From the NCBI RefSeq assembly GCF_029914245.1, contig NZ_JARYZI010000001.1, forward strand, positions 124,001 through 188,000: a stretch of 64,000 nt of DNA, read 5' to 3'. The notes beneath the pieces were generated by a model, which saw nothing but the letters and a program-made list of their open reading frames with translations, was not told the DNA's origin and ran no database searches. Source of the stretch: Fusibacter bizertensis. GTDB lineage: Bacteria > Bacillota > Clostridia > Peptostreptococcales > Acidaminobacteraceae. Both the position numbers and the translations under genes were made by a program. The first letter of the stretch is position 1; each line of letters begins with the position of its first letter. Below are positions 26,769-34,999 of the stretch, in pieces.

Positions 26769-28307
26769 TCATGTAAAAAAATTAGACATTTGTTGGTTGG
26801 TTAGGTATGAATAGGCTTCTAGTAAATGATTTTTTTCAACATGCTCACTGCATGCTAAGTCAGCTATAGTCCTAGCGATGCCTACTAATTTGCCGAGGCT
26901 TCGCATAGATAATTTCCCCTTCGAATGATATTTAATAGCGATTGATCTCGCCCCCTCATCTAGACCATATAGTATGTTATCATCAAGGATCCCATTGGAT
27001 TCTTTGGTTGATTTTTCATGTTTTGCCTCCATCACTCTATTCTGTCTAAAAGTAATTGCCTTTTGAATATTGCCCCGTATTTCTAAAGAACTGACTTTCT
27101 GATTTGAAGCATTGCTTATCTCACTATTTTCGACTCGATCCATAAATAGGGTCATATCAATTCTATCCAAAATCGGCCATGATAGTTTTCCTATATACCT
27201 TTTCACTTCATAATGAGAACAAGTACAAAGATCTTCTTTTGATAAATAATGGCCGCACGGACATGGATTCATAGTTGCAATTAAGGCAAACCTAGAAGGA
27301 TAATTTAGCGATCGACCTCCTCTAGAGAGATTTACACTTCCGCTTGATAAGGGTTCACGCAATGCTTCAATAGCATCTGATTTGAATTCTCCAACCTCAT
27401 CAAGGTAGAGAATCCCATTATGTGCTTTTGATATTTCTCCAGGTAAAATCGCCGATCCTCCACCTACCAGTCCAATTCTACTGATCGTGTGGTGTGGTGA
27501 TCTAAAAGGTCTATACTGAATCAGCCCTTTTGGACTTTCCTCTTCTGAAACACTATAGATTTTTGTAAGTTCAATTTTTTCTTCTAATGTAATCTTAGGC
27601 ATAATTGTTTCTAACCGTTGAGCAATCATGCTTTTTCCACATCCAGGTGGGCCTATAATCAAGAGATTATGAGTGCCAGCTATTGCTATTTCAGCTGCAC
27701 GAATCGCTTGTTTTTGTCCAATCACTTCTGAGAAATCCTTGTCAAATTTTCTTTCCTTAACTTCATATGAAACCAATTTTGATCCAACTTTAAGTGAATT
27801 TGACTCAATATCTCTAATTAAGGTATCTAAACGCTCATATGGATAAATATCTAGTCCTTTGACAAAAGAAGCCTCCAAATAATTTTCATGTGGTAGTACA
27901 ACACGTTTTACGCCAGATGTTTTTAAACCTTCAAGCAGGCTCAGTACTCCCTGAATCGGTAAAATACCCCCTTCTAAAGTCAATTCACCAATAAATGCAA
28001 AAGTTTCTACAATTTTATAACTTTCCTTTACTATGCAAACATAGATCCCCATTGCCATAGCTAAATCAAGATGTGAACCATCTTTCTTGAGGTTGGCCGG
28101 ATAAAGATTTTGAATGATTCGATCATCAGGATATCTTATACCTGATGATTTTAATGCAGATTTAATTCTTTCTTTTGATTCCTTTACGATGGTACTTGGT
28201 AGTCCAACAATAATATGATTAGGCAGTCCTCTTAGTATATTGGTTTCAATTTCTACGGGTTGTCCTTCTATACCCCAAATAACAGACGCATGAATTCTAC
28301 TGTACAT
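26769..28307 (-). CDS. comM: Mg-chelatase-like AAA ATPase ComM (YifB)
   Basis: ComM is a hexameric helicase that promotes branch migration in natural transformation. The 512 residues have an N-terminal Lon-protease-like fold without the protease activity (about 1-170). The AAA core follows with Walker A GPPGCGKS at 219-226, ILYLDEVGEFKSDAIEALRE (Walker B), and a Mg-chelatase C-terminal region (CPCGHYLS; LSMRSLGKLVGIARTIADLA). A SigA promoter precedes it, so comM-dprA is a transcription unit. Confidence 0.95.
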   Translation of the reverse strand: MYSRIHASVIWGIEGQPVEIETNILRGLPNHIIVGLPSTIVKESKERIKSALKSSGIRYPDDRIIQNLYPANLKKDGSHLDLAMAMGIYVCIVKESYKIVETFAFIGELTLEGGILPIQGVLSLLEGLKTSGVKRVVLPHENYLEASFVKGLDIYPYERLDTLIRDIESNSLKVGSKLVSYEVKERKFDKDFSEVIGQKQAIRAAEIAIAGTHNLLIIGPPGCGKSMIAQRLETIMPKITLEEKIELTKIYSVSEEESPKGLIQYRPFRSPHHTISRIGLVGGGSAILPGEISKAHNGILYLDEVGEFKSDAIEALREPLSSGSVNLSRGGRSLNYPSRFALIATMNPCPCGHYLSKEDLCTCSHYEVKRYIGKLSWPILDRIDMTLFMDRVENSEISNASNQKVSSLEIRGNIQKAITFRQNRVMEAKHEKSTKESNGILDDNILYGLDEGARSIAIKYHSKGKLSMRSLGKLVGIARTIADLACSEHVEKNHLLEAYSYLTNQQMSNFFT

Positions 28308-28336
28308 TTCGCCTCCAAATAATGTAACATATTTAT

Positions 28337-28365
28337 ATATTAACCATTATTTTACATTTTGTAAA
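28337..28365 (-). promoter_or_regulatory. SigA promoter for comM-dprA
   Basis: TTTACA (28365-28360), 17 bases, TAATAT (28342-28337). The remaining sequence of the 140-base gap to yraN is AT-rich with an A-run at 28366-28373 and shows no other recognisable element. Confidence 0.6.
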
Positions 28366-28447
28366 CAAAAAAAAGACATTCCATAATAAGAGTTCAATAT
28401 AAAAATGCATAAAATTTCAATTTTTTCAGTTGTATAATTATTGTTTG

Positions 28448-28804
28448 TTAAGAAAATATATTTTCTATCCAATCATATTCAATATTCTCTTCCACCTTAA
28501 GAATACCAAGGAAACTCACATTAAACTTGAGAAAAGTGTTACTTTGGGTTTTAACATAGTGCAAAGCAGTTTTCTTCATTCGTTCCATCTTCTTAGCATT
28601 AATTGCCTGTCTAGGGGAGCCGTAAGCTAAGCTTGAACGATACTTAACTTCAACAAAATAAAGTATACTTTTTTTGGAAAGTATCAAGTCAATCTCTCCA
28701 AAAGGGCAAAAATAGTTCTTATCTACCAATATAAAACCTTTATCTTCAAGATGTTTTAGGGCTAATTCCTCATATATTTTTCCAATTGAACGTTTGTTTT
28801 TCAT
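28448..28804 (-). CDS. yraN: YraN family endonuclease-like protein
   Basis: A 118-residue protein of the UPF0102/YraN family, with a restriction-endonuclease-like fold. The conserved residues are visible: E in KIYEELALKHLEDKG, then FGEIDLILSKKSILYFVEVKYR, giving the E...D...EVK arrangement of a metal-dependent nuclease core. A biochemical role has not been settled for the family. It lies after the flhB-like gene in the rnhB cluster, as in many Firmicutes. Confidence 0.92.
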   Translation of the reverse strand: MKNKRSIGKIYEELALKHLEDKGFILVDKNYFCPFGEIDLILSKKSILYFVEVKYRSSLAYGSPRQAINAKKMERMKKTALHYVKTQSNTFLKFNVSFLGILKVEENIEYDWIENIFS

Positions 28805-28866
28805 CTACCATTCCTTTATCTTGATCAAGTTTCTTCTATATATAATACAGCAGGTCAATAGCTTTA

Positions 28867-29151
28867 TTACTTCAAATTATTTTTTTTAGACTGATCGACT
28901 TGACTAATAAATACCAGAACTTCAGCTACAACTTCATATAATTCGTATGGAATTTGTTCCCCTAGTTCTAATTGCTTCAACTGATTAGATAACTTTTCAT
29001 CTTCATAGATAGGTATATCATACTCTTTTGCTTTTTTAAGTATATTTTCCGCAATCAACCCCACACCTTTGGCAATAAGTTGAGGCGCAGCATCTTTTTC
29101 AGGATTAAATCTCAATGCATTGGCAATTTTTGTTTTTTGATTATGCGCCAT
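28867..29151 (-). CDS. Small FlhB-like protein (FlhB cytoplasmic domain only)
   Basis: A 94-residue protein like the C-terminal part of FlhB, comparable to YlqH of B. subtilis. Family pattern: FNPEKDAAPQLIAKGVGLIA, then KKAKEYDIPIYEDEKLSNQL and LYEVVAEVLVFISQV. It lacks the membrane gate and the NPTH autocleavage motif, beginning after that point. It lies 8 bases after a FliK-like gene, so both partners of the export switch are repeated here, away from the main operon. Function unproven. Confidence 0.9.
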   Translation of the reverse strand: MAHNQKTKIANALRFNPEKDAAPQLIAKGVGLIAENILKKAKEYDIPIYEDEKLSNQLKQLELGEQIPYELYEVVAEVLVFISQVDQSKKNNLK

Positions 29152-29159
29152 TTTTTCAC

Positions 29160-30791
29160 CTATACCTTTATATCAAATCCGAATCCATTTTCTTCATAAT
29201 CAAACGTATTAAGCTCAAACTTTTGATTCTCTCTTAAGCTAAAGCTCAAATTAAACTGGTATTGGCTAAAAGTATTCAACGATTCGGTTAATAGACCTTT
29301 TGAATCTTCAAACACTTTTTTGGTAAGATCAGTTTCAAAATTAAAAGCCAAAGAAACTTGATTTTTCAATTTATGAATTACACATCTTACTTCACCACAA
29401 TAATCAGTATTTAAAGCTACTAACATAGTAAAATCTTCAAAATCAGATTTTTTTTGATTTTTTTTATAATATAATGAAACCTTTTGGTCACGCTCTCCTT
29501 GTTGAATATTGATTGGCATGTACACAACTTGATCATTTACTGGCTTAGATAATACTGCATGCTCTTTGAGCATTGCTATATCTTGTTCTAACTTAGTCTT
29601 AACTTCAGAGTCAGGCAACTTAGTTCTGATCAAATCAGAAAGTTTTGTTAACTTTTCAATATCTTCATCTTCACTTTTCATAACTTCAAGTAGTGCGATC
29701 ACACTTTCTTTATCAAACTTCAAATTGCTCATATGACTTAAGATAGAGTCAAATTTTTGGACAATAATATCTTTATTATTTATTTGTTCGTTAGCTGCAA
29801 AAACAGTTTTAATCGAGACTGGTTGTTCATTTTTCAAATGTAGTATATCCGACTCTAAGTTGAATTCTAACAATAAGTTTTTAATTGCTTCAGCCGTGTT
29901 TCCACTGTCATTAAATTTATTTACGATTAAATTCAATAACTGTTTTGCATCCTTTTCTAGAAAATTTGAATTTAAATGGATTTCTTCATTAAGACGAGTA
30001 TTAACGCCTTCATTAGCATTAAGATTGGTTTGGATTTCATTCGCAGTTATAGCTGATGGGTTTTGTGCAGTTGGCGTTTGTGGTAGTGACAAATTGGATA
30101 TATTACTTTGACTTGAAGGATTTTGGGTCATTACACTCTCTTTTGGGACCGTGTTTGTCAACTCAACTAAATTTGAAGTTTGAGCGGCCTGATCTGGCGA
30201 GATTTTAGACGCATTATTGGGCGTATTTCCCGAACTCGTTTGCGCTTCACTTTGTTGAATCAACTTCATAACAAGCGCCTTAATAGGCGTAGACAATTCT
30301 TTTGAAAAATCCACTGTCACGCCCTGTTTAAGCTCGCCTACGAGCGTTTTGACTTCTATTAAGCTTTGTCTAATTGCTTGAAAATTTTCCTTTGTCATTG
30401 GAACATTAGCGGATTTCATCGCTTCCACTATTTCTCCATTTTCAGCACTAATGATCACACCTAATTTATTAAGTATTTCAGAGGCATTTACACTTGATTG
30501 TGAATCGTTTGCCAATTGACCATTTGTTTCGGTCATTATATTGGCGATCAATGCCCCCTCTTTATAATCAACAATCTTTAGCGTCAAAGCTTGTTGATCA
30601 GATAATTTAGCATCTCCTATATTAACAAGTAATTGCTGTTCGCCCGAAACAAAAAGAGCAGTTTGATTTTGAGTAGCACCAGAAATATGCCCCTGCAAAA
30701 CTTTTCCTACCATAGATTTTAATTCTGTATTTGTTTGACCTTTGACGAAACTAATCGTGCTTTGAACGATATTATTTTGGGAGATCCTCAT
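29160..30791 (-). CDS. FliK-like protein upstream of the small FlhB homologue
   Basis: A 543-residue protein comparable to YlqG of B. subtilis. I start at the ATG at 30791, 6 bases after AAAGGGGG; the TTG two codons earlier is less well spaced. The middle (about 180-260) is low-complexity Asn/Gln/Ser/Thr/Pro. The C-terminal third is more structured (VYMPINIQQGERDQKVSLYY, LTKKVFEDSKGLLTESLNTF), like the hook-length domain region of FliK. There is no signal peptide. It overlaps rnhB by 20 bases. Homology to FliK is weak. Confidence 0.7.
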   Translation of the reverse strand: MRISQNNIVQSTISFVKGQTNTELKSMVGKVLQGHISGATQNQTALFVSGEQQLLVNIGDAKLSDQQALTLKIVDYKEGALIANIMTETNGQLANDSQSSVNASEILNKLGVIISAENGEIVEAMKSANVPMTKENFQAIRQSLIEVKTLVGELKQGVTVDFSKELSTPIKALVMKLIQQSEAQTSSGNTPNNASKISPDQAAQTSNLVELTNTVPKESVMTQNPSSQSNISNLSLPQTPTAQNPSAITANEIQTNLNANEGVNTRLNEEIHLNSNFLEKDAKQLLNLIVNKFNDSGNTAEAIKNLLLEFNLESDILHLKNEQPVSIKTVFAANEQINNKDIIVQKFDSILSHMSNLKFDKESVIALLEVMKSEDEDIEKLTKLSDLIRTKLPDSEVKTKLEQDIAMLKEHAVLSKPVNDQVVYMPINIQQGERDQKVSLYYKKNQKKSDFEDFTMLVALNTDYCGEVRCVIHKLKNQVSLAFNFETDLTKKVFEDSKGLLTESLNTFSQYQFNLSFSLRENQKFELNTFDYEENGFGFDIKV

Positions 30792-31596
30792 TTTCAACCC
30801 CCTTTAAAAAACTTCTACGATGCTCAGGTAATAAGCCATGAGCGCGAATAGCTTTATAGTGAACGTCTGTACCATATCCCTTATTTGATTCAAAACCATA
30901 ATCAGGGTACATTTTAGCAAGCTTGAGCATCATGCGATCTCGACTTACTTTAGCTAAAATAGATGCCGCTGCGATACTAACACTTTTTGAATCACCTTTA
31001 ATGATGTCTTTTTGCGGTAGATCGATATTGGGTAGCTTGAGCGCATCTATTAATAAGTAATCTGGTGCTATTTCCATAGCGGATATAGCTCTACTCATCG
31101 CAAGTTTAGTTGCATTTAGAATATTGATTTCATCAATTTCGATGTGGTCAGCAACGCCTATACCATAAGAAACAGCTTCACTTACAATCACATCAAACAA
31201 GCGTTCTCTTTGTTCAGCCGATAGTTTTTTTGAATCATCTATACCTGTAAAATCCATATCGGGTTTAAGTATTACTGCTGCGGCAACAACAGGGCCAATT
31301 AAAGGGCCTCTACCCGCTTCATCAAGTCCAGCAACAAAACAATATCCATTTTGCCATGCAAGTTGTTCAAACTGAACAATCTTTTCCAAACGTTCAATTT
31401 CTAGCCTTCTTAACTCCATTTTTCGTTCCATTGTTTTTGCAATTTGTTGACAAGCAACTCTACCATCATTTCTTAGTAACTTGATAAAAGATTCACGATC
31501 AGACACTTCAAGACTTTCAACATTTAATTTAATTTCTTTGATGCTATATCTACTTAAATCCGTTGCTGATATAATCTCACTTCTATCTTTAGACAT
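30772..31596 (-). CDS. rnhB: Ribonuclease HII
   Basis: RNase HII removes single ribonucleotides and RNA primers from DNA. The 274 residues have an N-terminal extension of about 80 residues with a charged helix, common in Firmicutes, then the catalytic core. The core shows DEAGRGPLIGPVVAAAVIL (D92, E93), LLIDALKLP (third Asp), and ASILAKVSRDRMM with KGYGTDVHYKAI. All catalytic positions are present. The 36-base gap to rbgA contains an ACCGATAT-like sequence but no good -35. Confidence 0.96.
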   Translation of the reverse strand: MSKDRSEIISATDLSRYSIKEIKLNVESLEVSDRESFIKLLRNDGRVACQQIAKTMERKMELRRLEIERLEKIVQFEQLAWQNGYCFVAGLDEAGRGPLIGPVVAAAVILKPDMDFTGIDDSKKLSAEQRERLFDVIVSEAVSYGIGVADHIEIDEINILNATKLAMSRAISAMEIAPDYLLIDALKLPNIDLPQKDIIKGDSKSVSIAAASILAKVSRDRMMLKLAKMYPDYGFESNKGYGTDVHYKAIRAHGLLPEHRRSFLKGVENEDLPK

Positions 31597-31632
31597 ATTG
31601 ATAACCTCTATATCGGTATTTTATCATATAAA

Positions 31633-32532
31633 CTATATTGTCGATTCACTTTTTATTTCAATGTCTTCTTGGACTTCATCTGAATCTTTAATTGGAATTT
31701 CTAACGTGATTTTACCAATAATACCTTTTCTAAAATCGTCGACAATTAACCTAGATGCTTTTTCTAGATCAACTTCATTGCCCTTAACAAGACAACCTCG
31801 TTTACGTCCTATTGCAGTCATTATCTCAACCGTATCTTCGATTGATTCATCAATTTTATAGCGTTCTTTGAACAAGTGATCATAATCTACCTTAAGTAAG
31901 TTAATCAAATGAAAAGCTATATCTTCAATATTTAGGACTTCATCTTTAATAGCACCTGAACAAGCTAATTTGATACCCATCATATCTTCTTCAATTTTAG
32001 GCCAAAGTATACCTGGTGTGTCGAACAACTCTAAATCCTTGTTTAGTCTAATCCATTGCTTGCCTCTTGTTACGCCTGGTTTATTGCCTGTTTTTGCTGC
32101 ACTTTTTCCTGCAAGCTTATTTATCAACGATGATTTACCAACGTTAGGTATACCTACAATCATAGCTCTAATTGGTCGCATGAGTCGTCCTTGACGCTTT
32201 GCTTTTTCAATGACTTCTATAGAAGCAGCTCTTGCTTCATTAATTAATTCCGCCACGCCTTCACCCGTCAAAGAATTGATAGGGATTGCTTTTATACCTA
32301 ACCCCTCATAGTATTGTATCCATCGTTTTGTTCGCTGTGGGTCTGCTAAATCGAATTTGTTAAGGGCAACAACTCGATTTTTATGTCCTACTAATTGATC
32401 AAATTGAGGATTTCTGCTACTAATGGGAATTCTAGCATCTAACAATTCGATTACGACATCTACTAATTTGAGATTTGCTTCAATCAAATCTCTTGTTTTT
32501 TTCATATGCCCTGGATACCAGTTTATACTCAT
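31633..32532 (-). CDS. rbgA: Ribosome biogenesis GTPase RbgA (YlqF)
   Basis: RbgA is a GTPase required late in 50S subunit assembly. The 299 residues show the circularly permuted GTPase order: G4 (NKFD at 58-61) comes before G1 (GIPNVGKSS at 127-135) and G3 (DTPGILWP). The N-terminus MSINWYPGHMKKTRDLI is typical. A C-terminal helical domain of the ANTAR-like type follows. A 9-bp inverted repeat lies just before its ribosome site. Confidence 0.97.
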   Translation of the reverse strand: MSINWYPGHMKKTRDLIEANLKLVDVVIELLDARIPISSRNPQFDQLVGHKNRVVALNKFDLADPQRTKRWIQYYEGLGIKAIPINSLTGEGVAELINEARAASIEVIEKAKRQGRLMRPIRAMIVGIPNVGKSSLINKLAGKSAAKTGNKPGVTRGKQWIRLNKDLELFDTPGILWPKIEEDMMGIKLACSGAIKDEVLNIEDIAFHLINLLKVDYDHLFKERYKIDESIEDTVEIMTAIGRKRGCLVKGNEVDLEKASRLIVDDFRKGIIGKITLEIPIKDSDEVQEDIEIKSESTI

Positions 32533-32551
32533 TCATTACTCCTTTATAGTC

Positions 32552-32571
32552 ATATGTTAATTTTAACATAT
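32552..32571. repeat. Inverted repeat upstream of rbgA
   Basis: ATATGTTAA-TT-TTAACATAT: 9-bp arms with a 2-base centre, ending 19 bases before the rbgA ATG. It overlaps a possible -10 (TTAAAAT on the minus strand). It could be an operator or a weak hairpin; AT-rich chance occurrence is possible. Confidence 0.4.
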
Positions 32572-32610
32572 TCTTGTGATTACTAGAAACGCTTTATAAT
32601 ATGTCTATAT

Positions 32611-32640
32611 AAATCTAAAGGGACCTATAAAGGTCCCTTT
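32611..32640 (-). terminator. Terminator after rplS
   Basis: On the transcript AAAGGGACC / GGTCCCTTT, a 9-bp stem with a 6-base loop, followed by AGATTTATATAG. It starts 17 bases after the rplS stop. The U-run is interrupted, so some read-through into rbgA is possible. Confidence 0.8.
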
Positions 32641-32657
32641 TGATTATTTGGTCAAGA

Positions 32658-33014
32658 TTACTTGAATTTTTTCTTTTCTTTAACTTTAGCAGATTTGCCA
32701 AGTCTAGCTCTTAAATAATTCAATTTAGCTCTTCTTACTTTACCTTCTCTTACTACTTCGATTTTCTCGATTTTTGGAGAATGTAATGGTAATGTTTTCT
32801 CAACGCCTACACCGTAAGAAATTTTTCTTACTGTGAAAGTTTCAGAAACGCCGCCGTTTTGTCTCTTAAGAACAGTTCCTTCGAAAAGCTGAATTCTCTC
32901 TCTCTTACCTTCTTTTACTTTAAGGTGTACTTTTACAGTATCACCAACGTTAAAAGCTGGAAGATCATTTCTTAATTGTTCATTATCGATAGTCTTAATG
33001 ATATTTTGGTTCAT
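32658..33014 (-). CDS. rplS: 50S ribosomal protein L19
   Basis: L19 bridges the two ribosomal subunits. The 118 residues are normal length and contain the family sequence [40 protein letters not shown], and the C-terminal [19 protein letters not shown]. It has its own promoter, which overlaps the trmD stop, and a leader of about 70 bases; a strong terminator follows. Confidence 0.98.
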   Translation of the reverse strand: MNQNIIKTIDNEQLRNDLPAFNVGDTVKVHLKVKEGKRERIQLFEGTVLKRQNGGVSETFTVRKISYGVGVEKTLPLHSPKIEKIEVVREGKVRRAKLNYLRARLGKSAKVKEKKKFK

Positions 33015-33084
33015 ATAACTACCTCCTTCCTTCGTAGACGTTCTTAATAGCGATTGCTAAAAGAGGACCATCCGTATTACAACA
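33015..33084 (-). promoter_or_regulatory. rplS leader (possible L19 leader RNA)
   Basis: About 70 transcribed, untranslated bases between the predicted start site and the rplS ATG. L19 leader RNAs that regulate rplS are known in Firmicutes. I can see only short helices by eye (for example around 33040-33060), so the match to that RNA family is untested. Confidence 0.35.
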
Positions 33085-33090
33085 AAATGT

Positions 33091-33119
33091 ATTATATCAT
33101 CTAAACGCACTGATTACAA
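33091..33119 (-). promoter_or_regulatory. SigA promoter for rplS
   Basis: TTGTAA (33119-33114), 17 bases, TATAAT (33096-33091). The -35 element includes the trmD stop codon TAA. The -10 is a perfect match. Confidence 0.75.
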
Positions 33120-33842
33120 GTACTTTTTAAGCAATTTAAGTACTGATTTTTCATGCGGTTTATTCTTATATTTTTCAAACAAATCAGGTCTTCTTTCTTT
33201 GGTAACCATCATCGATTGTTCTAGTCGCCACTTGGCTATCTCTCCATGGTGTCCAGAAAGTAAAACATCTGGTATTTTAATACCATCAATTTGGGCTGGC
33301 CTCGTATAATGTGGATATTCTAAAAGATCCATTGCAAAGCTTTCTTCATCGGCAGAAGAATGATTGGTGAGTACACTATCCACCATACGGCTCACACTAT
33401 CTACAACGACCATGGCTGCAAGTTCTCCACCTGTGAGTACATAATCTCCTATAGATAACTCTTCATCCACATAGTTATCTATGAAGCGCTGGTCCACACC
33501 TTCATAGTGCCCACACACCAAAACTAACTCATCCAATTTTGAAAGTTCAACAACTTTCTCATGATTAAGTGTTGTTCCTCTTGGAGACATGTAGATCACC
33601 TTAGAATTTCGTTTTCTTTCAATTGATTCAAGTGCATCTCGGAGCGGTTGCACAGCCATAACCATGCCAGCACCACCACCGAATGGATAATCATCAACTT
33701 TTTTGTGCTTGTCTTTCGAAAAATCTCGTATTTGCACCGTATCAATTGAAATTACTTTTTTGTCCACTGCATTACCAATAATACTCGTTTCCATAAAACT
33801 TGTAAATTGTTCGGGAAACAAAGTTAAGATATGAAACTTCAT
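33114..33842 (-). CDS. trmD: tRNA (guanine-N1-)-methyltransferase TrmD
   Basis: TrmD methylates G37 of tRNAs to keep the reading frame. The 242 residues have the SPOUT trefoil knot with DYPFGGGAGMVMAVQPLRDA, ELVLVCGHYEGVDQRFIDNY and SIGDYVLTGGELAAMVVVDS, all conserved for S-adenosylmethionine binding. The start overlaps the rimM stop as ATGA, so the two are translationally coupled. Confidence 0.98.
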   Translation of the reverse strand: MKFHILTLFPEQFTSFMETSIIGNAVDKKVISIDTVQIRDFSKDKHKKVDDYPFGGGAGMVMAVQPLRDALESIERKRNSKVIYMSPRGTTLNHEKVVELSKLDELVLVCGHYEGVDQRFIDNYVDEELSIGDYVLTGGELAAMVVVDSVSRMVDSVLTNHSSADEESFAMDLLEYPHYTRPAQIDGIKIPDVLLSGHHGEIAKWRLEQSMMVTKERRPDLFEKYKNKPHEKSVLKLLKKYL

Positions 33843-34345
33843 TCCATCATCCCCTCAATTAAATGAACGGTGATTTTTTTCTGTTTAATGTCAATTTGTT
33901 TTACAAACTCATCAACTACTGGGATATAAAATATTTTTCCGTCAGACACCTTTTTAATTTCATATAAGTCTTGTGCTGTATTTTGTAGTACATCTTTTAA
34001 GTGTCCTAGCAAGTCACCATTTTCATCCAATATTTCACAACCAATCAAGTCCACAACATAATGACCCTCGCCATCATCAGGGCTATCTTTTCTTTCAATA
34101 TAAACATTTTTATTAAGAAGTTCTGTAATTTTGTTAATATCATCGTAGCCTTTAAATTTAAGCAGCACCATGTTTTTATGTACTCTTGAAGATTCAATCA
34201 AGTACTTCGCTTTACCAAAGCCTTCAATATACAAGTAATCAAAAAATTCAAATTTATCTAGATCGTCTGTATAAGGATAAATTTTAATTTCTCCTTTGAC
34301 GCCATGTGTATTGACAATCTTGCCCATGTTAAAGCAGCCTTCCAT
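33839..34345 (-). CDS. rimM: Ribosome maturation factor RimM
   Basis: RimM binds S19 and helps mature the 30S head. The 168 residues have the N-terminal barrel (GKIVNTHGVKGEIKIYPYTD) and the PRC barrel (GHYVVDLIGCEILDENGDLL, then GKIFYIPVVDEFVKQIDIKQ). I keep the first ATG, as GGAGG lies 4 bases upstream. It follows khpA after a 92-base gap that holds a hairpin. Confidence 0.96.
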   Translation of the reverse strand: MEGCFNMGKIVNTHGVKGEIKIYPYTDDLDKFEFFDYLYIEGFGKAKYLIESSRVHKNMVLLKFKGYDDINKITELLNKNVYIERKDSPDDGEGHYVVDLIGCEILDENGDLLGHLKDVLQNTAQDLYEIKKVSDGKIFYIPVVDEFVKQIDIKQKKITVHLIEGMME

Positions 34346-34393
34346 AGTTCCTCCAATTTATCTTACATATAGTTAAAATTATGCTTATGAAAA

Positions 34394-34427
34394 TAGCTAT
34401 TTCAAGTAGACTCACAAGAAATAGCTA
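34394..34427 (-). terminator. Hairpin between khpA and rimM (weak terminator or attenuator)
   Basis: On the transcript TAGCTATTTC / GAAATAGCTA, a perfect 10-bp stem with a 14-base loop, followed by TTTTCATAAGC. It starts 10 bases after the khpA stop. The short U-run suggests partial termination, which would lower rimM-trmD relative to rpsP-khpA. Confidence 0.6.
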
Positions 34428-34437
34428 ATATCATTAA

Positions 34438-34668
34438 TTATTGTATGATTTCTACAACAACTCTCTTGTTTTCTTTAGTTGCAGCAGCCTTGACAACTGT
34501 ACGAATTGCCTTAGCGATTCTACCTTGTTTACCAATCACTTTGCCCATATCTTCTGGAGCAACCTTAAGCTCGATGATAACAGATTGAGAACCCTCAACC
34601 TCTCTAACTTCAACGCTTTCTGGATGATCTACCAAGGAAGCCGCAATGATTTTTACCAATTCGCTCAT
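34438..34668 (-). CDS. khpA: KH-domain RNA-binding protein KhpA (YlqC)
   Basis: KhpA is a small KH-domain RNA-binding protein that pairs with KhpB in many Firmicutes. The 76 residues have the KH GxxG loop in MGKVIGKQGRIAKAIRTVVK, preceded by ELKVAPED. It lies between rpsP and rimM, the conserved place for this gene. Confidence 0.95.
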   Translation of the reverse strand: MSELVKIIAASLVDHPESVEVREVEGSQSVIIELKVAPEDMGKVIGKQGRIAKAIRTVVKAAATKENKRVVVEIIQ

Positions 34669-34688
34669 TTCATCACCTCGTATGCTAA

Positions 34689-34949
34689 TTACTTCGCATC
34701 GTAAACGCCGTGTTTTTTGAAAAGCGCTTTTACAGTTTCAGTAGGTTGTGCACCATTGCTTAACCATTGATTTGCTTTTTCAGTATCAAGTTTAACTTGT
34801 TCAGTTTCTAAAAGTGGATTAAAGTAACCGATTTGATCGATAAACTTACCATCTCTTGGAGATCTTGAATCTGCAACAACAACTCTATAGAAAGGTTTTT
34901 TCTTAGAACCCATTCTTGTTAATCTGATCTTAACTGCCATAATTTTCAC
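34689..34949 (-). CDS. rpsP: 30S ribosomal protein S16
   Basis: S16 stabilises the 30S subunit. The 86 residues carry [40 protein letters not shown] and [20 protein letters not shown], all standard. I keep the annotated start, though the second ATG (MAVKIRLTR) at 34940 is the usual first residue of S16 and also possible; the SD GGAGGTG at 34951-34957 fits 34940 better. No terminator separates it from ffh. Confidence 0.97.
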   Translation of the reverse strand: MKIMAVKIRLTRMGSKKKPFYRVVVADSRSPRDGKFIDQIGYFNPLLETEQVKLDTEKANQWLSNGAQPTETVKALFKKHGVYDAK

Positions 34950-34999
34950 CTCCTTAATTTATTTACTCTTATCATGAATATAAAATATGAAAAGCTATA

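Noticed and set aside
28308-28447. A regulatory RNA in the comM-yraN gap
   Set aside because: Apart from the comM promoter the sequence is simple and A/T-rich, without a convincing stem.
31597-31632. A SigD promoter before rnhB, based on ACCGATAT
   Set aside because: The -35 at the right distance is poor (TATA at 16 bases), and the sequence overlaps a short AT-rich gap; not strong enough to list.
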